Of a stretch of 11,880 nucleotides of DNA, positions 1 through 7,260 are shown in pieces. The notes beneath the pieces are model-generated. The model was not told the origin of the DNA and did no database searches. It was given only the letters and a program-made list of their open reading frames with translations. Every line of letters begins with the position of its first letter. Position 1 is the first letter of the stretch. A program made the position numbers and the translations under genes. Source of the DNA: Irineochytrium annulatum (lineage: Eukaryota; Chytridiomycota; Chytridiomycetes; Chytridiales; Chytridiaceae); contig JADGJL010000930.1 of NCBI GenBank assembly GCA_027600665.1, forward strand, positions 1-11,880, given 5' to 3'.

Positions 1-998
1 CCGCCACCCCCACCCTGCTGTCCCTGCGGCGGCATCGGCCTCTGCGGCGGCGCGTCATCAAAGTATCCGTCCCCGTTCCCCGGCTTCCTCCCGGGTGACG
101 AGCTCGCGGACTGCCCGCCAGGAGACATCAACCCCGCCACGATCGGGCTCGGCATTCCGGCGCTCCTCGGCATCTGCATTTGCTGCTGCTGCGGGGGCGG
201 CGCCCTGTCCTGGCTGATATTCCTGGCCATGTTCGGCGGGCCGGAGAAGGCGGGAGCGGCAGAGGGTGGCGACCGGCCAATCGTGTCAGCGTAGTAATCG
301 TCGTCGAAGTCCTCCGTCACGGGCCGGCCCTGCTTACCCCCACCCTGCTGCTGGGGCCGCTTAGCACTCAAGGACCTTGGCGGCGGCCCATCGTACGCTG
401 GGTACCCTCCGTCGTCCTCATATAGCCCGTCATCGTCATACCGCGGGTCGTCGCCAGCATAACTGTCCGCGTAATCGCCCGCGAAGTAGTCACCCCTCCC
501 CGCATCATCCTTCCGGGGCGTCAGTGGGGCGGCCGAGTTCGGTGCATTTCGTGACGTTTTCCGCGCGGGTCCAGGGGTCGGCACGCGCTCTACGGTCGGG
601 TTCTTCCTGCTCAAGGTTCGAGGCGGCGGGCCCCCGTAGTTCTCGTCCGCGCCGCCAGCGGGGCGGTTCGGCGAGACCGGCGAGACAACGCCCTGCGGCG
701 CTCCACGAGGCGGTGGCGGGGCGTCGTACGGCCTGTCGTCGCGGCCGTAGTCGTCGGCGTAGTCGTCGTAGTAGTCGTATTCGTCGTCGTAGTAGTTCCC
801 CTGGTCCTGCTGTCCGCCGTTACCCTTGCCGGGTGCGTTGTTCTGGCGATTGTAGGTGCCGTCGTAGTTATCCACCGAGTCGTAGCGAGGATCCTTCTGA
901 TATCCGCCGTTGTTGTAATTCGGCGATGGAGGGCCTCGGTAGTTTCGATCGTACCCTCCACCTCCCCCGGTCTGCACCGGCGCTCCCTTCTTCGACAT
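1..998 (-). CDS. Partial gene: disordered Gly/Pro/Asp/Tyr-rich N-terminal region, function unknown
   Basis: An uninterrupted frame starts at the ATG at 998 (complement; A at -3) and stays open for 332 codons to the left edge, so the C-terminus is missing. No intron is needed in the visible part. The protein begins MSKKGAPVQTGGGGGYDR and is low-complexity throughout: Tyr/Asp-rich runs (about residues 67-85), Pro runs, and Gln runs near residues 267-275 and before the window edge. No folded domain, signal peptide or membrane segment is visible. A decapeptide pattern GPPPR-[TS]-LS-x-K occurs twice (residues 123-132 and 204-213), and a related R-N-I-S occurs at 259-262. Such basic-x-hydrophobic-Ser sites resemble targets of basophilic kinases, which is inference. 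Long disordered N-termini like this precede catalytic or membrane domains in some fungal proteins, including some chitin synthases, but nothing here identifies the family. Confidence is high that this is coding, because the frame is long and start-anchored and alternatives are shorter; function is unknown. Confidence 0.72.
   Translation of the reverse strand, partial: MSKKGAPVQTGGGGGYDRNYRGPPSPNYNNGGYQKDPRYDSVDNYDGTYNRQNNAPGKGNGGQQDQGNYYDDEYDYYDDYADDYGRDDRPYDAPPPPRGAPQGVVSPVSPNRPAGGADENYGGPPPRTLSRKNPTVERVPTPGPARKTSRNAPNSAAPLTPRKDDAGRGDYFAGDYADSYAGDDPRYDDDGLYEDDGGYPAYDGPPPRSLSAKRPQQQGGGKQGRPVTEDFDDDYYADTIGRSPPSAAPAFSGPPNMARNISQDRAPPPQQQQMQMPRSAGMPSPIVAGLMSPGGQSASSSPGRKPGNGDGYFDDAPPQRPMPPQGQQGGGG
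747..796. repeat. Imperfect GTC/GTA triplet tract inside the disordered gene
   Basis: A run of mostly GTC and GTA triplets on the + strand encodes alternating Asp and Tyr residues in the minus-strand gene. It is an imperfect coding microsatellite. Unequal slippage here would change the length of the acidic/aromatic tract without shifting the frame. Confidence 0.6.
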
Positions 999-1932
999 AG
1001 TCCCTCCTAAGCCGATCTGGATGCGAGGCTACAGCTGTGGTGCCGGCGATGCCGAGATTAGGAATTGAGGACGGCGGCGATGGGATGATCGACGGCGTCG
1101 GAGGCGGCGGCGGCGTCTGTTGACTGGTGACGGCCAGTAATGGAGCACGGGCGGGCCGAGTCGTGCAAATGGGAAGCGAGATTTGACACGGAGTCCTCTG
1201 CTGATAATTCCAAGAATACTTTTACTCCTTCGCCTCCAAACGTTTGAATAGCGTGTAGCGCGGCACTTCATTCATTCATCCCACATTAGACAGTGATCGA
1301 TTATCGCCCACTACTAAACCCTCGCAAGTTGTTCGGGTGGAATAAATGCGGTCAGAAAAGCGAATCTAAAAATTATGGTTCATATTAAACCCTTTGTGTA
1401 GGGAAACAGAACAGCGTCAGTAAATTGATTTATAATAAAGCGGGAACGCATGAAAAATCAGAATAATAAAGTATAATATCCTTCTAGAGCGATGCAGCAA
1501 ATCGAATTCAGAAATACGGTGGCGATAGGAAAAATAATCACTAAATCTGTCTCCGATGGGCCGCCCAGCTCGTTATGCAGTCGATCAGGGTCGTGGTAGC
1601 CTTCCCGCCAGGTCAGTGACACATGAGGTTGTCGCTGGCCAACTTGGTGCCAGGCGATGCAGGGGGCACATCAGCAGTCGTGTCGCCAACAAACCGTTGC
1701 TGCCTAATGTCACGCTCGTGGTGCTGGCGGACGTTGCCAGGAGGGGTTAGTGGTATTCCTCGGCGAAACCAGGCGGCGGATGACAGATTGAGCGCCAGGT
1801 CGCTGCACAGGGGGGAGGACGCGGCGCTTACGCCGGTGCAGGCCTGGCAGAGTAAGGTCGATGTATTTGCGAGTCGTCCTGATGCTGCAGTTGAATTCAC
1901 CTGAATCTGAGGTGTGAAGCGGCCAGGATAGC
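999..1932. other. Upstream region of the 1-998 gene; no supported gene
   Basis: The part next to the minus-strand start at 998 should hold its promoter and 5' UTR. It becomes clearly AT-rich at about 1270-1550, as expected for a fungal promoter or spacer, then GC-rich again from about 1556. Reading frames at 1556-1932 on either strand either lack an ATG or show no recognisable protein. I cannot place a TATA box or start site reliably. Confidence 0.5.
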
Positions 1933-2418
1933 GTGCTAGATCCCCATGCACCGGTCTACGGCCGAGCTCCACGCCAGGCCTGGGCACGCGGCGAAGGATG
2001 TCCGCGGGTGAGCGAAGCACGGTGGAATGCCAGTGAGAGCGAATGGGATTGCTGCCGACATGGGGTCAACGACGACGCCCAGGCCTTGCTGGCCTCATCA
2101 GAAGACAGCCTTAGCGATATTGGGATTAAAAGACTCGACGATAATAATATCGTCCTTTTTATATATTGCATTGGTTCTACAAGAAAAGCGTTTTCTCAAA
2201 AATTTGGTTACAAGCAGGAGAATGCGGCGACTGCATTTAACAAGCTTTACGATTCAGGGGAAGTAATCACAAGAGGGTTTAAGGGTACTAATCACAGAAG
2301 AAGCGTTGCGGAGCGGTATTTAACAGAGTATGAGGAATGTTTGTTCAAGCCGACGAAAAAAGATGGAAGAAACTTGTACAGGAAACATCACGAAAAAGAT
2401 TCCCTCAGTTTAGTTTGA
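1933..2418 (+). pseudogene. AT-rich orphan reading frame without ATG; possible winged-helix fragment
   Basis: The frame is open for 161 codons, but its first usable codon is GTG and there is no in-frame ATG, so it cannot be an ordinary single-exon gene. The first 50 or so codons lie in GC-rich DNA and look non-coding. From about 2100 the DNA turns AT-rich, with codons unlike the neighbouring genes. The latter part encodes a helical segment (TRKAFSQKFGYKQENAATAF), then NKLYDSGEVITRG and a basic stretch. This order (helix, second helix, 'L-x-x-x-G-x-V/I', then a possible wing) resembles a winged helix-turn-helix DNA-binding fold; that is pattern reading, not a family match. The stop (2416-2418) lies 9 nt past the end of the convergent glucanase frame at 2410, so the two frames overlap. 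It could be a terminal exon of a gene whose 5' exons I cannot find, a decayed transposon or horizontally acquired remnant, or chance. Confidence 0.3.
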
Positions 2419-5151
2419 AAAACCGAGCACAGCCGAAACGTTCAACGTCCCAGTGTTGGATATAAACACGTCACCCGGCACTGCCGTGACGCCCGCGATA
2501 TCCACCATCGCCTTCCCTCCAATCGTGTTGAGCCCAAACAGGTTCACACCCGGGCACGCGCCCTCGACGCTCACGAGCCTGTCCTGGCAGAACGTCCCTA
2601 GGCAGCCCTGCGCCAGGTTGTTGAAGAAGCTGTAGAGCCCCATCCCGTACACGAACACCTTGCTGGAATCCTTGATCCTCCAGCTCCAGCCCATCGCGCA
2701 GCTGGCCGAGCCTTGGTCACAGTGATCGAACGTCGGGTCGCCGTACGTCGCGACGTCGGGCGTGAAAGGCGCGGGCGCGGCCGTCGGGTTGTTGCTGCCG
2801 CCTTGATAGTACGCCGTCTCGGTCTGGACCATGGAGGCGAAGACGTTGGCCGAGTTGAGGAGCTGGTACTGGTACAGGACGTTATGCTCGAACGCGGTGC
2901 CCAGGAGCCAGACGGGGCCGGCGGCCGAGGTGGAGAGGAGGCCGCGTCCGGAGAACACGTTGACCTGGGACGTGGCGTCGATGTCGTGGTCAGCCGTCCT
3001 AATGAAATTATACATAAGTAAATAAACAAAAGTGAAGTTGGGGAAACACGCTGGAAGTAAGGGTACGAACCATCCCCAGACATTTTCAAGGTAGGCGGAC
3101 GCCTGCTGCGTGATATGCAGGTGACCCCAGGCCCCGACGCACTGCGGGTTCACGCCGGCGCTGGTAGGGCTCTGCGCGGTCCCGCACGTGCCGGTCTGCA
3201 TGTTCGTCCCCGCCGCACCCCCGACGCGGAAGTGCACGTCCCACATCCCGGCCTCCCCCTGATGTCCCGGCCGATCGCGAACGTTCCACTGCATGAGTAA
3301 CGCGCCAGGTGCGGGGCCCTGGGTTGAAACGATAAGGTCCGAGAGCTCGAGCGGGCCGGCTTCGCCGGCGTTGCCGACTTGGACGACTGGGGTTGGGTTT
3401 GAAGAGGAGGAGAAGGCCGAGCCGCGGGCCATGAGGACGGACCAAGCCTCGCCGGTCAGGCGTGTGTTAACGGGGACGATGAGGGTGGAGGTAAGGATGT
3501 AGGTGCCAGCGGGGATGAAAACCTTTCAAAGTGGGTACACGTTAAAACACTGTCGAAATGGGTGATAGACTTACAATCTTGCAACCGGCGTTCTGGTTGA
3601 GCACAGCCTGAAGCGCGGCCGTGTCGTCCGTCACACCGTCGCCCTTCGCGCCAAAGTCCTTGACGCTCACGAAGTCCGTGACAGCGTACCCGGCGTACGT
3701 CGGTCGTGACCTACTGAAGAACTTGCCCGTGTTGGAGTCCAAGAGCGACTGGGCCTTTTGAATGTCCGAGTAGATGGTGCCGCTGCTCGATGCGCTGTTG
3801 GCGCCCTGGAAGAGCTGACCCTGGCCCCATAGGCGAATGGTTGTGGACCCACCCGCGAGAACGGCGCCAGTAGTGGTGGATTTGACCGCGGTGTTGACGT
3901 TGGTGAGGGCGACGTTGTCGAGGAGGATGTTGCCGCGAGAGCTGGTGGTTCCGGCGGTGTTGGGGGAGTTGCTATTCAGGTTGTAACCATCAGCTCCTGA
4001 CTAACTACAAAAGTATGGGACACTTACGAGCCGATCAAGACCGCGACATCCGTGTTCTTGAACTCCGAGTCCAACACTGTAGCCGCCGAGAATCCTCCGC
4101 TCGACAAATCCAAACCGACACCACATCCATCAAAGCTCAGCCCGACAAAGCTCCAGTGCCAGTCCCAGTTCAGGTAAATCCCTGTCTGCACGTTCTTGAA
4201 CACCAGGTTCCTGCTCGTAAACTGCTGGTTCCCGACCCAGAGGCCGAACTTCCCGCCATTGAAGGTCAGGTCCGCGATCCAGCCGCCGGAGCCATTCTCC
4301 ATCCAGATCCCTTGGTGCTGCGAGGTGGCGCCGGGAGCCAGGTTAAAGTCGAGGTTGAGGAGGGACGTGGCCTGGGCAACTTGCCAGTGGATGGCGGTGA
4401 CCGCGTTGGCGGCAGGCACGGCGGTGGTGTCGAAGATGATATTTCTGAAGTTTAAGTAAAGTTAAAGGCCGCTCCCGACTGTTACCCAACACATGGGCCG
4501 GTGACTCGCTCACCTCACGCTCCGGTAGAAGTTGTTCTGGTTCTGGTACCAGCTCGCCCCCCAGCCGTTCGGAATGTACGGGTTCGAGTCCAACATCGAG
4601 TAGATCCCAACATATCCCTTCCCGTCAGACGTCCACCCGGGCGCGGCCTTAATCACGGGCCTGTTAACGGGGTCGCCGACGATCTGGGTGTAGTAGAACT
4701 GCACGATGGGCGCCGAGATGAGGTATGTGCCGGGGGGGAGATAGACGAGCGCGGGCGTGAGGGTGGACGTTCCGCCGGACGCGCATTGGAGGCCGCAACG
4801 GTTGCCGGAGGAGATGGCGGCGTTGATGGCGTCGGTGTCGTCGTGGACGCCGTCGCCGACAGCTCCGAAATCTTTTACGCGTTTTTCTCGTTATACAACT
4901 GATAAACTTGCGACTGAAGAGACGGTGATGGTACCTTTGACGTTCCTGTAAACCGCGTAGCTCTTGTCCGGGTTGAAAGCCGACGTTCCCTGATGCTTAA
5001 TCTGGCCGATCCACGACGCCGTCGAGCCGGTGTCGGCTGGCGCGAGGTTGCATGATTGTCTCCTCTCCTTGTCGTTGACTGAGGTTGGGATTGCGGTGGC
5101 CAGCGAGGCCGACGCGAGGAGCGCGACGGTCTGGATGAGGAAGGCGATCAT
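2410..5151 (-). CDS. Secreted GH55 exo-beta-1,3-glucanase, six exons
   Basis: Hydrolyses beta-1,3-glucan (laminarin-type) and would act outside the cell on own or foreign walls. Exons (complement): 5151-4935, 4871-4514, 4444-4028, 3971-3575, 3522-3071, 2998-2410; introns are 63, 69, 56, 52 and 72 nt, and all phases agree. Product is 809 aa, usual for fungal GH55. Residues 1-20 form a signal peptide, and Arg30-Arg31 is a likely Kex2 site. The family's two tandem beta-helix halves each open with a pectate-lyase-3-type motif: DFGAVGDGVHDDT at 73 and DFGAKGDGVTDDT at 436. Other GH55 landmarks are TADHDID (615), GPVWLLGTAFEHNVLYQYQ (641) and QTETAYYQ (672). Glu674 is the probable catalytic acid and Glu651 its partner, by analogy with Lam55A enzymes. 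The fourth exon start uses AATAG at 3972, because nearer AG sites give stops. The ATG at 5151 is chosen because it starts the signal peptide. A carbohydrate-binding module is absent. Family call is very secure; exo mode is inferred from the family. Confidence 0.95.
2999..3070 (-). other. Stop-free 72-nt intron of the GH55 gene
   Basis: GT at 3070-3069 and AG at 3000-2999 (complement) join TG|G to restore the Trp codon before TADHDID. The intron is a multiple of three and has no in-frame stop, so an unspliced transcript would keep the frame and insert 24 mostly hydrophobic residues. GH55 continuity across the join (ENVWGW then TADHD) supports removal. Confidence 0.85.
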
Positions 5152-5329
5152 GGGCGGGGAGTCGAGGTTGGATGGGGGAGGGAGGCGCCCGAGACGAGCT
5201 TTAAGGCCGGCATTACGAAAGATCGAGATAGACGGATGGCGGGATCAGCAGCGCGTGAGGGCGGTGGTGCCCGCGTGTGCTGAATAGGAAGCCCGCGACT
5301 GATTGCTCTCGTGACGACTCAGCGATCTC

Positions 5330-5920
5330 ATGACGGCTCTCGAGCGACGCGCTGTTGCACGGACCCTGCAATTTCAGTTCGGTAATTCAGTCGGCACGGG
5401 CGAGTGGCTTGGACTGGGTCGCAGCATGTCGCAGCCGGGCTTGTCCGGTCACGCGCTGCGATGTTTGCAAGGAAGCAGCTATGCCACGAGGTCGCTGCTT
5501 GACCGTTTTACTTATCGAAAGCACACAAGGAAAATATGCGAGCCGACAGCTGAGGTTTCAACGATAGCGAAAAGAGAAACCGTGCATTGGAATAGTCTGC
5601 ATACAAACGGCTCTCCCCTCTCGCCCGCGCCCGCACCCGTCGCGCCATGGCCGGAGTTGTTGCCAGGCCGCTTGCCGTGGCCGTCGCTTCGGTGCTGTAC
5701 TTTTAACGCACGCGTCGCTCAAAGAGCTGTCGTCGGCGACCACAGCAACGGTCTCCTGAAATCATATTTGAACCTTGTGGTCTTGCCGCTTCATAAGTGC
5801 TGGTGTCACTGGTGCATATTCGTCTCTTGCGAAAAATGCCCAAGAACACCATCACAGGGCAGCGCCTTTATCATACAGGAAGCACTCGAGGCTTCAATAG
5901 AACAAGCTGAAATTGTCTGA
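5330..5920 (+). other. Uncertain 196-codon ATG reading frame in the spacer
   Basis: An ATG at 5330 opens a frame ending at TGA 5918-5920. The product has no recognisable domain, signal peptide or membrane segment. It is rich in Arg, Ser, Pro and, near the end, Cys/Trp (HKCWCHWC). Shorter open frames overlap it on both strands, so GC-rich composition alone may explain it. It lies on the TMEM97-like gene's strand, ending 140 bases upstream, so it may be part of a promoter or long leader. Probably not a protein gene. Confidence 0.15.
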
Positions 5921-5959
5921 CTGTACAAACACTTTGTTAAAGCTTATATTGCAAAACCG

Positions 5960-6004
5960 TTAGCAGGGTTTTTTTTTTTGTTAGATTTACTTTTTTTAGC
6001 AGGG
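5960..6004. repeat. Short direct repeat flanking T-rich tracts
   Basis: TTAGCAGGG occurs at 5960-5968 and again at 5996-6004. Between them lie a run of T (from 5969) and a second T run. This sits 57-101 bases upstream of the TMEM97-like ATG, where fungal genes often carry pyrimidine-rich core promoter sequence. The repeat may be a slippage product or a paired site. Confidence 0.4.
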
Positions 6005-6014
6005 ATTTGCCTGG

Positions 6015-6359
6015 ATGATTAACCATCAATCGGACATCTTCGGACTACCCACATCGAACGATGATCGCCCCCAACAGCCTCGACGCCTTCTTCCTCGTCT
6101 ACTTCGCGATCCACATCCCCATCACCCTGCTGCTCGATGTCCAGCCTCTATTTCCTCCGTCTTTCTTTCCCGCGGCCATCAGGGAAGCCATGGACGGCTA
6201 CGTCGCGACGACGGGCGACTTCCTAATGGGCGATCGCCCCCCCGCGCCGTGGTTCGCGGGCATCCTGACGAGCGAGCTCCTGCTGCAGGGCCCGTTTTTC
6301 CTCTACGGGGTTTACGCGATGTGGAGGAGAAGATCCGCGGGGTCGTTGGAGACGTTTAG
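6015..6359 (+). promoter_or_regulatory. Possible overlapping upstream ORF of the TMEM97-like gene
   Basis: An ATG at 6015, 46 bases before the main start, opens a 114-codon frame in another phase that overlaps the main coding region. Its peptide looks like an out-of-frame shadow, so it matters only if transcripts begin upstream of 6015, in which case it would lower initiation at 6061. The start site cannot be seen from the sequence. Confidence 0.3.
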
Positions 6360-6649
6360 AATCCCGGCCATCATTTACGCCACGCATGTCATAACGTGAG
6401 GGGCTTTCTTGTTACTTTCTTGCTTCCAGTTGCCGCGATGGTTTCGATTGCTTGATTGCTAAATTTATTCTCTCTTCGTGTAGCACCTTGATCCCCATCA
6501 TGGCGACCTTCGCGTTCTCCGGTTCTCGTCAAACCACCCAGCAGCGGACTCTCACTTTCTGCGTCTACGGTCCGTGGCTGTTAATCCCTGCGTTGTTGTT
6601 GGCGCGGATGACGATCTGGTGGGAGGTCGAGGGGCAAGTCGCTATTTGA
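6061..6649 (+). CDS. TMEM97/sigma-2 receptor-like EXPERA-domain membrane protein
   Basis: Relatives are four-helix ER proteins of the EXPERA group (with EBP and sigma-2/TMEM97), linked in animals to sterol and cholesterol-trafficking functions; the fungal role is not settled. Exons are 6061-6395 and 6484-6649, with an 88-nt intron (GTGAGG..GTGTAG, CTAA branch-like site); the join restores Thr and gives THVITTLIPIMATF. Product is 166 aa, against about 176 for human TMEM97. Near-identical landmarks to TMEM97 are HIPITLLLDVQ (18-28), SELLLQGPFF (71-80), IPAIIYATHVITTLIPI and, near the end, VYGPWLLIPALLL. Asp26 and Glu72 match the two buried acidic residues of the ligand pocket, and Asp53 may match a third. 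Four hydrophobic segments fit the fold. The C-terminus ends EVEGQVAI, without the lysine-rich tail of the human protein, so an ER-retrieval signal of that type is absent. An out-of-frame ATG lies upstream at 6015. Family call is strong; the substrate is unknown. Confidence 0.93.
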
Positions 6650-7260
6650 GGTTAACTTTAATCTTGCTTCGTTGATACTTTTCATTTTAAATAACAGTGA
6701 ATAAATATAATGATATATAATGCAGTATTGTTTGCTGTTCGTGCGTGTTCGTGTGTTGATGTCGAGGGCATGGCTGAAAGCCTCGAAAGACTTCGGCCTC
6801 TTCGGGCGAACATGCCGATTTCTCTAGCTTTAGGCAGTCGCGTGGATTGTGGATGCGGCTCGAGCGTTAGAATCCTGTCGTTGCTTACCTGGGCGGGAGC
6901 ACACGCTTTAATTTGCCTTGCGAACTGGCACCGTCGATGTATGTGCGTTGATGGTCTTCCGCAGCAAAACATGCCTTCGTTCCACTCCGCTGGAGGCTTT
7001 CCATACTTATCGCCATCCAATTTCGCTGCCATTCGGATTGACTGACGTTGTATTGGCGTCTTCGAGTTCCTGTATTGCTTCTCCATGGTAAGGCATTTCA
7101 GCATATCGCTGTGTGCACAATCAATTCTGTTAGCTTGCCATCCATATAGTATCTCTCGTAAGTACGCTGTAGCAAACAGAACTGCGCAAACCCGACTGCA
7201 TCAAGTCGATATCCTAACTAAGAAACTCGAAGTCGGACACGGCGATCCGACTAATCCGTC
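6650..7260. other. Spacer after the TMEM97-like gene; no supported gene
   Basis: The left end is the AT-rich 3' flank of the TMEM97-like gene, including AATAAA at 6700-6705. The rest should contain the promoter of the gene at 7261. Open frames on both strands (for example 6710-7045 and 6682-7104) have no recognisable protein content. No tRNA-like cloverleaf was found. Confidence 0.5.
6700..6705 (+). terminator. AATAAA polyadenylation-type signal
   Basis: A perfect AATAAA lies 51 bases after the TGA of the TMEM97-like gene in an AT-rich stretch. Fungal 3' signals are loose, so placement is plausible rather than proven. Confidence 0.45.

Larger units (their letters stand above)
5152..6060. other. 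Divergent spacer between the GH55 and TMEM97-like genes
   Basis: This holds the promoters of both flanking genes. The part near 5152-5330 is GC-rich, with a CT-rich stretch on the GH55 strand just before its ATG. The right part has T-rich tracts from about 5969 to 5997. One ATG frame (5330-5920) is annotated separately. I see no tRNA, mobile element or other RNA gene. Confidence 0.5.

Noticed and set aside
747..796. Repeated triplets considered as a CRISPR-like or satellite array
   Set aside because: The repeats are in-frame Asp/Tyr codons of a coding region with no spacer structure.
377..1000. 207-codon plus-strand frame rich in Arg and Ser
   Set aside because: It is antisense to the longer start-anchored disordered gene, and its Arg-rich content is what complementary GC-rich triplets produce.
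1613..2020. 135-codon minus-strand frame with several Cys residues
   Set aside because: The first codon is GTG rather than ATG, there is no recognisable motif, and overlapping frames exist on the other strand.
2410..3432. Uninterrupted 340-codon minus-strand frame taken as a complete gene
   Set aside because: It is the last two GH55 exons plus a stop-free intron. The upstream exons carry the signal peptide and first beta-helix domain in phase.
4581..4591. Perfect tRNA B-box-like sequence GGTTCGAGTCC
   Set aside because: It lies inside a GH55 exon encoding LDSNPYIP on the other strand. No matching A box, acceptor stem or anticodon arm could be found around it.
5154..5159. GCGGGG matching the CreA/Mig1 consensus just before the GH55 ATG
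   Set aside because: The hexamer is highly degenerate and expected often in this GC-rich DNA, and it lies immediately at the start codon, so carbon repression cannot be argued from it.
6682..7104. 140-codon minus-strand frame in the spacer
   Set aside because: No domain or coding signature; part of it is the AT-rich 3' flank of the TMEM97-like gene.
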